A stretch of DNA of 48,769 bases from DTU080 sp050945315 (GTDB taxonomy: Bacteria > Bacillota > Limnochordia > DTU080), in assembly GCA_050945315.1 (NCBI GenBank), contig JBMNSS010000005.1, positions 1 to 48,769 of the forward strand. Direction: 5' to 3'. The position numbers and the translations under genes were made by a program. How positions within the stretch are numbered: the first letter of the stretch is position 1; each line of letters begins with the position of its first letter. Shown in pieces: positions 34,576-41,277 of the stretch. Below the pieces are notes generated by a model. That model did no database searches, was not told the DNA's origin, and worked only from the letters and a program-made list of their open reading frames with translations.

Positions 34576-34588
34576 GCCACGGCATAAT

Positions 34589-34660
34589 CATAGGCCTTGC
34601 TTTTGTCGCATACATTTTCGCGAAAGACAGACTCGCACCATCGACAAAAGGAGGCCTATG
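34589..34660 (+). promoter_or_regulatory. long RNA stem sequestering the dacF ribosome-binding site
   Basis: CATAGGCC (34589-34596) and CTTTTGTCG (34600-34608) are perfectly complementary to GGCCTATG (34653-34660) and CGACAAAAG (34642-34650). The result is 17 base pairs interrupted only by a TTG/GA internal loop. The right strand contains the AAAGGAGG ribosome-binding site (34647-34654) and the first ATG of dacF. The 33-base loop contains the palindrome TTTCGCGAAA. Confidence 0.7.
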
Positions 34661-34663
34661 GCC

Positions 34664-35869
34664 ATGGTCAATACGCGGACCCCTTTCATCGTTGGTCTGC
34701 TTATGGTGTGTTTTTTTCTTCATGCCCTCTCGGAGCCCGCGATCGCCGCTGAACCGCAGCTTTCCATCACATCAGCCAGTGCCGTCTTGATGGACTATCA
34801 TACGGGCCGAGTGCTCTATGAAAAGAACGCCCATCAACCACTTCCTCCGGCGAGCGTGACCAAGGTAATGACATTGGCCTTAGCTCTGGAAGCTCTCAGG
34901 GACGGCAAAGTGTCGCTCCAGACCGGCATACCCACCAGCGAACTGGCCGCCAGCATGGGTGGCACCCAGATCTGGTTGGAAACAGGCGAAATACGGCCTT
35001 TTGAGGAACTGCTCTATGCCATTGCCGTAGGCTCAGCCAATGATGCCTCCGTCGCAGTAGCGGAGTATCTGGCCGGCTCAGAACCCGCGTTCGTGGCACT
35101 CATGAACGCCAAAGCCAAGGCCCTGGGACTGAGGAATACCCATTTCGCAAATCCCAGTGGGCTGCCGTTTCCGGAGCAACACCACGTCTCATCAGCATAC
35201 GACTTAGCGATGCTGTCGCGCCATGCCCTCGACCTTCCCATGTTTCGAAAGCTGGTGGCCACCTGGGGGCCCGTGGTCATGCGTCCTGAAGGTAAGCGAC
35301 AACCCGAGCTTTGGTCGTTCAACAAGATGCTGAAGCAGTACCCCGGATTGGACGGCATTAAGACCGGGATGACGAATGAAGCCGGCTTTTGCCTGGCCGC
35401 CACGGCTGAGCGGGACGGTCTGCGCCTCATTGCGGTAACCCTGAACGCCCCCAGCAGTCAAGAACGCAATCAAGACATCGCCCGCCTGCTCGACTATGGA
35501 TTCTCGCAACTGCGAGCGATACCGGTCGCCAAGCAAGGAGAAGAAGTGGGGGTCATCCCTGTCTCCAAAGGGCAGATCCAGAAAGTGGGCGTGGCTCCCG
35601 TTCGTGATGTCGTGCTCACGGTTGGCCGTACGGAAGAGGCAAAGGTAGAGACTGAAATCGTCGTCTCCAAGCGGATCAACGCTCCCATATCCAAGGGTCA
35701 AGCCGTTGCTGAGTTGGTAGTCAAGATGAACGACAAAGAAATGACGCGCGTCGATTTGGTGGCCCTCGAAAATGTCGCTCGAGGCTCCCTCCTGCAGATC
35801 ATGCTACAGACCGTGAGACAGATCACCGGCGGCGGGTCTGCCGGCGGGCAACAGACCACTCATCAATAG
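34664..35869 (+). CDS. dacF: D-alanyl-D-alanine carboxypeptidase DacF
   Basis: Low-molecular-mass penicillin-binding protein trimming pentapeptide side chains; DacF acts on forespore or cortex peptidoglycan in Bacillus. 401 residues: signal peptide to about residue 28 (hydrophobic core, AIAA cleavage), peptidase S11 domain with SVTK (Ser64-Lys67), SAN (Ser124-Asn126) and KTG (Lys233-Gly235), then the beta-rich PBP5 C-terminal domain and an amphipathic end for membrane attachment. ATG 34664 has nine bases to AAAGGAGG; ATG 34658 has three. The ribosome-binding site lies in a long stem. It directly precedes spoIIAA as in Bacillus. Confidence 0.95.
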   Translation: MVNTRTPFIVGLLMVCFFLHALSEPAIAAEPQLSITSASAVLMDYHTGRVLYEKNAHQPLPPASVTKVMTLALALEALRDGKVSLQTGIPTSELAASMGGTQIWLETGEIRPFEELLYAIAVGSANDASVAVAEYLAGSEPAFVALMNAKAKALGLRNTHFANPSGLPFPEQHHVSSAYDLAMLSRHALDLPMFRKLVATWGPVVMRPEGKRQPELWSFNKMLKQYPGLDGIKTGMTNEAGFCLAATAERDGLRLIAVTLNAPSSQERNQDIARLLDYGFSQLRAIPVAKQGEEVGVIPVSKGQIQKVGVAPVRDVVLTVGRTEEAKVETEIVVSKRINAPISKGQAVAELVVKMNDKEMTRVDLVALENVARGSLLQIMLQTVRQITGGGSAGGQQTTHQ

Positions 35870-35923
35870 GCGCAAGACTCGGTTTTTTTGAAGGGAGCCG
35901 CTCATCAAGAGCGAACGTTCTGC

Positions 35924-36301
35924 ATGGATGTCACATTAAGCGATAGTGCGAGCGGAGGCGACAAATTGAGGGTCCAAACACGGAGGATTGGGGCCAGTCT
36001 GGTGGTACGCGTCTCGGGAGAGCTGGACCTGGCTACAGCTGACACTTTCCGCCGGACAGTAGACGAAGAACTGGCCAAGGACGGATGTTCAAACCTTATT
36101 TTGGTTCTCAAGAATGTCACATTCATCGATAGCTCGGGTATAGGAGCTATTCTGGGCAGATACCGACTGATCCAGGAACGACGCGGCAGAGTCATAGCCG
36201 CCGGACTGCGGTCTCCTGTGAGACGCGTACTGGAGATGTCGGGTGTCTTGCGTGTCGTGGAGACAGCCGAGACAGAGCAAAGGGCTCTGGAGTCCCTCTA
36301 G
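35924..36301 (+). CDS. spoIIAA: anti-sigma F factor antagonist SpoIIAA
   Basis: STAS-domain protein that, when unphosphorylated, frees sigma F from SpoIIAB in the forespore. 125 residues. The phosphorylation site is DSSGIG with Ser70/Ser71; the second serine aligns with Ser58 of B. subtilis. Flanking LVVRVSGELDLATADTF and VRRVLEMSGVL are typical. ATG 35924 fits the family N-terminus but has only a weak AAGAGCG site; TTG 35888 would add 12 residues. Confidence 0.94.
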   Translation: MDVTLSDSASGGDKLRVQTRRIGASLVVRVSGELDLATADTFRRTVDEELAKDGCSNLILVLKNVTFIDSSGIGAILGRYRLIQERRGRVIAAGLRSPVRRVLEMSGVLRVVETAETEQRALESL

Positions 36302-36319
36302 GGAGGTGTGAGTAAAGGA

Positions 36320-36754
36320 ATGGAAAAACGACCGCGCAATTCGATGAAGCTGGAGTTCAAGAGCCTGGCTGCCAATGTCAGCTTTGCACGTACAGCCGTG
36401 GCCATCTTCGCCTCCCAGATGGATTTCACTGTGGACCAGATTGATGAGATCAAGGTTGCGGTATCCGAGGCCGTCTCCAACGCAGTGATTCACGGCAAGA
36501 AAGACGAGAGCAGTTCGGTTTACCTTGAGGCCCTGTTATACGATGATAGCCTTGTTGTCATAATCAGCGATGACGGTCCGGGCATTCAGGACGTCTCCTG
36601 GGCGATGGAACCGGGAACCACGACCGCTGACCGCATGGGATTGGGGTTCGTCTTTATTAAAGAGTACATGGACGAGCTCGAAATTGACTCTGCTCCCGGC
36701 GCCGGCACCCGAGTGACCATGATCAAGAGGTTGGCGCTGCGAGTGGAGCACTGA
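36320..36754 (+). CDS. spoIIAB: anti-sigma F factor and serine kinase SpoIIAB
   Basis: GHKL-fold protein kinase that binds and inhibits sigma F and phosphorylates SpoIIAA. About 144 residues. ATP-site boxes are complete: EIKVAVSEAVSNAVIHG (N box), ISDDGPGI (G1) and MGLGFVFIKEYMD (G2). The preferred start is ATG 36320, 13 bases after GGGAGG; GTG 36308 is an in-frame alternative only one base from it. It follows spoIIAA by 18 bases and precedes sigF by 14. Confidence 0.94.
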   Translation: MEKRPRNSMKLEFKSLAANVSFARTAVAIFASQMDFTVDQIDEIKVAVSEAVSNAVIHGKKDESSSVYLEALLYDDSLVVIISDDGPGIQDVSWAMEPGTTTADRMGLGFVFIKEYMDELEIDSAPGAGTRVTMIKRLALRVEH

Positions 36755-36768
36755 CGGGGGAGTCGCCA

Positions 36769-37533
36769 TTGCAGTATCTGACTTCCACTGAACTCCCGGC
36801 AGTGAACCTGTCATCGGAACAGACGCGCCGCCTGCTGTCTGCAGCGCAAGGAGGCGATACCCAGGCGCGAGAGATGCTGATTCATGCTAATATGCGCCTG
36901 GCCAGAAGTATCACCCGGCGTTTCACGGGTCGATGCACGGATCCGGAGGATCTGTTCCAGGTAGCCTGTCTGGGTCTTATGAAGGCCATCGACAATTTCG
37001 ACCTCTCCTTTGACGTCCGTTTTTCCACTTATGCCGTACCCTGTATTATTGGCGAAATAAGGCGCTATTTGCAGCAGGACCGACCTGTGAGGTTAGGCAG
37101 GTCTCTCCAAGAAAGAGTGGGGGCCGTTTCTCAAGCCAGAGAACGTCTCACCCATGAGTTGGGCCGTTCTCCGACCACAAACGAAATCGCCTGCTGGCTC
37201 AACATAGAGCGCGAAGAAGTCATCACCGCACTTGAGGCTGCCTCAACTCCCGCTTCTTTGGAAGAGGTTATCCATGAAAGCGAGGGAGAGCCCATTCTGT
37301 TGCAGGATCAGATCGGCGCAGAGGAAACCGATTCCCTCGTCTTCATTGATAACTTGGCCTTACAGCAGGTTCTCAACGTCCTCAGCGAAGAGGAGCGAAG
37401 TCTGGTCACCATGCGCTTTTTCCAGAACATGAGACAAGTTGATGTCGCCAAAGCCTTGCGGCTGTCACAGCCGCAGGTCTCGCGTCTGGAGCAACGCATT
37501 TTGCGTAAGATGCGTGCGATGTTGGTGTCTTAG
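36769..37533 (+). CDS. sigF: RNA polymerase sporulation sigma factor F
   Basis: First forespore-specific sigma factor. 254 residues. Region 2: NMRLARSITRRF, DLFQVACLGLMKAIDNFDLSFDVRFSTYAVPCIIGEIRR (seen as DLFQVACLGLMKAI and FSTYAVP). Region 3: the SLQERVGAV segment. Region 4: SEEERSLVTMRFF and the helix-turn-helix RLSQPQVSRLEQRILRKM. The start is TTG 36769 after GGGGGAG. The operon spoIIAA-spoIIAB-sigF is canonical; the spoVA genes that often follow in Bacillus are absent. Confidence 0.95.
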   Translation: MQYLTSTELPAVNLSSEQTRRLLSAAQGGDTQAREMLIHANMRLARSITRRFTGRCTDPEDLFQVACLGLMKAIDNFDLSFDVRFSTYAVPCIIGEIRRYLQQDRPVRLGRSLQERVGAVSQARERLTHELGRSPTTNEIACWLNIEREEVITALEAASTPASLEEVIHESEGEPILLQDQIGAEETDSLVFIDNLALQQVLNVLSEEERSLVTMRFFQNMRQVDVAKALRLSQPQVSRLEQRILRKMRAMLVS

Positions 37534-37687
37534 TTGGGGGACTGGCTCAGCTGGCAACATATAACGAAAGGCGCACGGTGACAGATCAAGAATACCCTGG
37601 TGTGTGGGACATAGCGGGGCGGCACACCTCCATAGCATACGATACTCTACTAACCTCATTACCTACGTCGGAGGAGATGGCTCTACC

Positions 37688-38245
37688 ATGTCAATGTCCG
37701 GTAACAAGGTCCGCTTGCGCTTGGCAACACCCGATGATTTTCCCCATATGGTCTCATGGGGTCGCGACCAGGCAGTCGCTCGGGGTCTGGAAGGCGACTA
37801 CCCGACCACCTTGGAGGAATGTGCCGCTTGGCTGCAAAAAATCAAAAGCGACCGGCACGCCCTCCATTACGTTATCGTGCCTCTGCATGGCGATCGACCC
37901 ATAGGCGACATCCAGCTTGACCACATCACATGGCGCAGCGGTGACGGTGAGTTGCGTATCCGCATCGGTGAGCGACAGTTATGGGATCAAGGTTTCGGCA
38001 CAGATGCCGTCATTACATTACTTCGGCACGCGTTCGGGAACATGCGCCTTTCTTGCATCTACCTACGGGTTTTTGCTTCCAACCTTCGCGCTATTCGCTG
38101 TTACGAGAAAGCAGGCTTCCGTAAGGAAGGTCGACTAATGCGGAGATCAGCCGGCGGAGAAGAACGTGAGACTTTTCTCATGAGTGTTCGCCGAGCGGAT
38201 TTCGTGCGAGTATACACCTCGAAAAACGGAACACAGACAGCGTAA
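37688..38245 (+). CDS. GNAT family N-acetyltransferase
   Basis: A 185-residue acetyltransferase of the RimJ/RimL-like GNAT group. The acetyl-CoA motif reads QLWDQGFGTDAVITLL (Q-x-x-G-x-G/A type), followed by LRVFASNLRAIRCYEKAGFRKEG, the conserved N-x-R-A-x-x-x-Y-E-K-x-GF end. The substrate cannot be told from sequence. The start ATG 37688 lies 11 bases after GGAGG; ATG 37694 also fits. It stands 154 bases after sigF and ends at a clear terminator, so it may be read through from sigF or from a promoter I could not identify. Confidence 0.85.
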   Translation: MSMSGNKVRLRLATPDDFPHMVSWGRDQAVARGLEGDYPTTLEECAAWLQKIKSDRHALHYVIVPLHGDRPIGDIQLDHITWRSGDGELRIRIGERQLWDQGFGTDAVITLLRHAFGNMRLSCIYLRVFASNLRAIRCYEKAGFRKEGRLMRRSAGGEERETFLMSVRRADFVRVYTSKNGTQTA

Positions 38246-38271
38246 GTCACTTCGCTTCCTTCTGACACATC

Positions 38272-38301
38272 GACGGCGTCTTTTTGGGGCGCCGTCTTTT
38301 T
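38272..38301 (+). terminator. rho-independent terminator after the GNAT gene
   Basis: GACGGCG (38272-38278), 11-base loop, CGCCGTC (38290-38296), then five Ts. It closes the sporulation block. Confidence 0.88.
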
Positions 38302-38334
38302 CTTGTCTTTCTCTCGAGGAGCCTAGCCGTCGAT

Positions 38335-38364
38335 GTCGAAGTAGAGTTGGACACAGACTTCGAC
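38335..38364 (+). promoter_or_regulatory. inverted repeat upstream of the ABC ATPase gene
   Basis: GTCGAAGT (38335-38342) and ACTTCGAC (38357-38364) are a perfect 8-bp inverted repeat with a 14-base spacer. GTAGAGT occurs twice around it (38341 and 38365 region). It may be an operator or a leader hairpin for the transporter gene; there is no T tract. Confidence 0.4.
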
Positions 38365-38411
38365 GTAGAGTGTCTTCGATGATTCCCGTTGGTCTGGAGG
38401 CGGCAAATCCT

Positions 38412-39146
38412 TTGTCTACCCCTATCATTCAATTGATCGGTGTCCATAAGTACTTCGGTACACTGCATGTGCTACGCGATATCAATGAAACCATCCATAG
38501 GGGAGAAGTGGTGGTTATCATCGGGCCGAGCGGCTCGGGCAAGAGTACACTCTTGCGATGTATCAACCGTCTGGAAGAGGTCCAAGACGGACAGGTGATC
38601 GTAGATGGCTACGATGTCTCCGATCCAACGACCCCGATCACCCTTGTGCGTTCACAAATAGGAATGGTCTTCCAACACTTCAACCTCTATCCTCACATGA
38701 CCGTGTTGGACAACATTACCTTGGCTCCGATCAAAGTCAAGAAACTCAGTCAGGAGGACGCGGAAAACAAAGCTCACGAGTTGCTTCGCAAGGTGGGCAT
38801 TCCCGAGAAAGCCTCTTCGTACCCGGCCGCATTGTCCGGCGGCCAGCAGCAGCGCGTGGCCATCGCGCGCGCTTTGGCCATGGAGCCGAAGATCATGCTT
38901 TTTGATGAACCCACTTCTGCGCTGGATCCCGAGATGATCAAGGAAGTGCTGGATGTCATGATAGACCTGGCGGCAGAAGGTATGACTATGCTCGTAGCAA
39001 CCCATGAAATGGGGTTCGCCCGAACAGTCGCCGACCGCGTCCTATTCATGGATGAGGGGCGCATCGTAGAGTGCAACACTCCGGCTAGATTGTTCTCTCA
39101 ACCGCAACAAGAGCGAACGCGACTTTTTCTCGAAAAGGTTCTATGA
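38412..39146 (+). CDS. ABC transporter ATP-binding protein, polar amino acid type (GlnQ-like)
   Basis: About 244 residues, the usual GlnQ/HisP length. Walker A GPSGSGKST; Q-loop GMVFQHFNLYPHMTV; signature LSGGQQQRVAIARAL; Walker B IMLFDEPTSALDPE; switch His in ATHEMGFA. The sequence groups it with amino-acid uptake ATPases. TTG 38412 has GGAGG 11 bases upstream and gives a normal N-terminus; ATG 38379 would add 11 residues but lacks a site. No permease or binding-protein gene lies beside it, so it must work with partners elsewhere or belong functionally with the following envelope genes. The exbB start is 135 bases downstream. Confidence 0.9.
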   Translation: MSTPIIQLIGVHKYFGTLHVLRDINETIHRGEVVVIIGPSGSGKSTLLRCINRLEEVQDGQVIVDGYDVSDPTTPITLVRSQIGMVFQHFNLYPHMTVLDNITLAPIKVKKLSQEDAENKAHELLRKVGIPEKASSYPAALSGGQQQRVAIARALAMEPKIMLFDEPTSALDPEMIKEVLDVMIDLAAEGMTMLVATHEMGFARTVADRVLFMDEGRIVECNTPARLFSQPQQERTRLFLEKVL

Positions 39147-39281
39147 TTCTGTCTTCGGTTTCTTGAATCAAGTCTATACTTGACCAGGAGTTGCCGTCTC
39201 CGCGTCGAACTTCTGACCCAAAGGATCCTCTTAAGCCCCACACTACCAATATGTGCATTCTTAATCGGAGGTTGATTGCGG

Positions 39282-39902
39282 ATGCTGCAGACTCTGGCCA
39301 AAGGCGGCCCGGTCATGATTCCTTTAGGGATATGTTCGGTGTTGGCCTTAGCGATTTTTCTTGAGCGAATCTGGTATTATTGGCGCACTCGTTCGGACAG
39401 CAACGCCGTCATGGCATCTCTGCGCGAGCCGTTGACACAGGGCAACTATCTTGAGGCTCTGCAAATCGCCAAGCAAGCTCCGGGTCCATATGCCGGACTG
39501 CTTTCCGCCGGAGTAGCTTACGCGGACAAAGGCAGAGAACAGATGCAGGCCCAACTCGAGGTCGCGGCACAGGCAGAGATCCAGCGTATGGAACGAGGTC
39601 TGGGTATCTTGGGTACCATTACGACCATCGCCCCCCTCTTGGGTCTGTTGGGAACGGTAACCGGCATCATTCGCTCATTTCACGTGCTTGCCGGTCTCCA
39701 GGGGATCGAAAGCCCCGCGGCTCTCAGTGCGGGTATCGCGGAGGCTCTTATCACGACAGCCGCCGGGCTGACCATCGCTATTCCTTCTGCTGCAGTCTTT
39801 GACTGGTTCAATGCGATCGTCAACCGCCGGGTACAGGAAATGAACAGAGCCGGCAACATGGTAATGGAGGTTGTCTCCGAACACCGGGGTGAAGAACAAT
39901 GA
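39282..39902 (+). CDS. exbB: MotA/TolQ/ExbB family proton channel protein
   Basis: Inner membrane proton channel subunit that energises TonB- or TolA-type transducers. 206 residues with three membrane segments: one near the N-terminus (MIPLGICSVLALAIFLERI region) and two in the second half, including GTITTIAPLLGLLGTVTGII (shown as IAPLLGLLGTVTGII) and ALITTAAGLTIAIPSA. These are the family's conserved channel helices. ATG 39282 has ten bases to CGGAGG; TTG 39276 has four. The stop overlaps exbD. Confidence 0.92.
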   Translation: MLQTLAKGGPVMIPLGICSVLALAIFLERIWYYWRTRSDSNAVMASLREPLTQGNYLEALQIAKQAPGPYAGLLSAGVAYADKGREQMQAQLEVAAQAEIQRMERGLGILGTITTIAPLLGLLGTVTGIIRSFHVLAGLQGIESPAALSAGIAEALITTAAGLTIAIPSAAVFDWFNAIVNRRVQEMNRAGNMVMEVVSEHRGEEQ

Positions 39903-40318
39903 TGGCGATAAGAAGACGGAATGTTCGCAAACCGTTTGTGCAAGTGGTTTCTTTGTTGGATGTCTTTGTCATTTTGCTGTTTTATTTTATGTTGTCCACT
40001 ACATTCCGTTCCACCCCAGTCGGCATCAGCCTTATCCTGCCTCGCGCCACCACAGGTGTAGTCCAAGCTGCACGCGACCTTACGGTAACCATCGATTCCC
40101 AGGGCCGCATGTATGCAGCCGGTCAGATAGCTCTCCCGGCCGATCTCACTCGAATCGCGAGAAACAATCTGGCGGACGACCCAAACCTTTCGGTGACGAT
40201 TCGTGCGGATGAGGCTGTCAGATATGAGAGTGTCGTCACCGCCATTGATGCTGTACGGGCCGCGGGAGTACATAACCTGCGCTTGGCCGTACGGCTTCCA
40301 TCGGTTTCGGCCCAGTAG
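39899..40318 (+). CDS. exbD: ExbD/TolR family biopolymer transport protein
   Basis: Partner of ExbB in the proton-driven motor; 139 residues. A short basic N-terminus (AIRRRNVRKP) is followed by a single membrane helix, SLLDVFVILLFYFML, with the essential Asp at position 21, and a periplasmic domain with the family strand pattern LTVTIDSQGRMYAAGQ. ATG 39899 overlaps the exbB stop; ATG 39902 is an alternative. The order exbB-exbD-tonB is that of Gram-negative TonB systems. Confidence 0.91.
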   Translation: MMAIRRRNVRKPFVQVVSLLDVFVILLFYFMLSTTFRSTPVGISLILPRATTGVVQAARDLTVTIDSQGRMYAAGQIALPADLTRIARNNLADDPNLSVTIRADEAVRYESVVTAIDAVRAAGVHNLRLAVRLPSVSAQ

Positions 40319-40362
40319 CTGTCGTTGGCTGAGAATGTATGCCGAAAAGTGAGGTGAAGCGG

Positions 40363-41169
40363 GTGTATGCTGTCGAGAACGATAATCGACGATATATCGT
40401 CTTCTTAATCATATCCACGCTTCTGCACACTTTACTCCTGTTGCTGATCCCCGGTTTCGGACTGAGTCCCATAGGAGCGATGACTGGCATCGGTGACGCG
40501 GTTGAGGTGACCATACTTCCTATGGAACCCGTGACGATCAGCAGACCCACGGCTCCGCAAGTTGAACCCAGCAGAAGCCTTGTGCCCGTTAAGACGGTGC
40601 AAACACCTTCGCAACCAAGGCCTACGGCGCTACCTCGGGCGCCTGTGCCCGTACCGCGCCAAGAACAACCGACTGTGGAAGACAGCCTTCCCCAACAGAT
40701 AGTTACGGCACCAACCAGTCCCCAGGAGGTGCCCGAAGTCTCGACAACGCCTACAGTTGAGGAGACTCCGACCGAATCGGAACCGGAGACGACGACTGAG
40801 GAAACAGAGGAGGCGGAGGCTGAACCTGAACCGGAGCCCCTGAGTCCGCCTCTGGTCCGAGAGGCAGTAAGCGGTTTCGGTCTTTTGCGTCACTATCCTG
40901 CGAAGGAAGCCGCACTACTGGTGGATACACTGGTAGCTCGAGTCGAAGTAACCGTGACCACGGAGGGTAAGGCCGTCAATCCAATACTCCTCACCCCCAG
41001 CGTTAACGAGTATCTTGATTTCTGGGTGACACAGACAGCGGCCAGACAGCTTCAGTTTGCTCCGGCTCAAAGCCCATATCAAGTTACGATTGAGGTGCTG
41101 GTGGATCCGCAGAACAAGAGGGTTACGTTGACCCCGGAGGGTGAGCGAGTACGTTTTGTCCAACCTTGA
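40363..41169 (+). CDS. tonB: TonB-like energy transducer
   Basis: About 268 residues. One N-terminal membrane anchor (IVFLIISTLLHTLLLLLI), a 110-residue Pro/Glu/Thr-rich spacer (about 45-155) suited to cross a periplasm, and a C-terminal TonB fold. The last starts at HYPAKEAALLVD, with ARVEVTVTTEGKAV and, near the end, ARQLQFAPAQSPYQV, matching the TonB pattern of YP..A...G.V.V...V...G and W.F.PA. TonB couples ExbBD to outer-membrane receptors, so the gene implies an outer membrane. GTG 40363 has GAGGTGA five bases upstream; ATG 40339 would add eight residues. Confidence 0.84.
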   Translation: MYAVENDNRRYIVFLIISTLLHTLLLLLIPGFGLSPIGAMTGIGDAVEVTILPMEPVTISRPTAPQVEPSRSLVPVKTVQTPSQPRPTALPRAPVPVPRQEQPTVEDSLPQQIVTAPTSPQEVPEVSTTPTVEETPTESEPETTTEETEEAEAEPEPEPLSPPLVREAVSGFGLLRHYPAKEAALLVDTLVARVEVTVTTEGKAVNPILLTPSVNEYLDFWVTQTAARQLQFAPAQSPYQVTIEVLVDPQNKRVTLTPEGERVRFVQP

Positions 41170-41277
41170 TCACAAGAATGCCTATCTCCATAGTTAAGCG
41201 ATCAAGGTGATGGGTGAGTACTGAGCGTACTGAACGTCAAACGCATGCGCTAAGAGGACTGGTGGGAGGTTTCCGAT

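Noticed and set aside
34605..34640. sigma F/G promoter upstream of dacF
   Set aside because: A GCATA that could serve as -35 is present at 34608-34612, but no matching GG-type -10 is found at the expected distance, so it is not listed as a feature.
35840..35890. T tract after dacF as a terminator
   Set aside because: Seven Ts are present, but the nearest stem (GGTCTG/CAGACC) ends inside dacF and is separated from the Ts by more than 25 bases.
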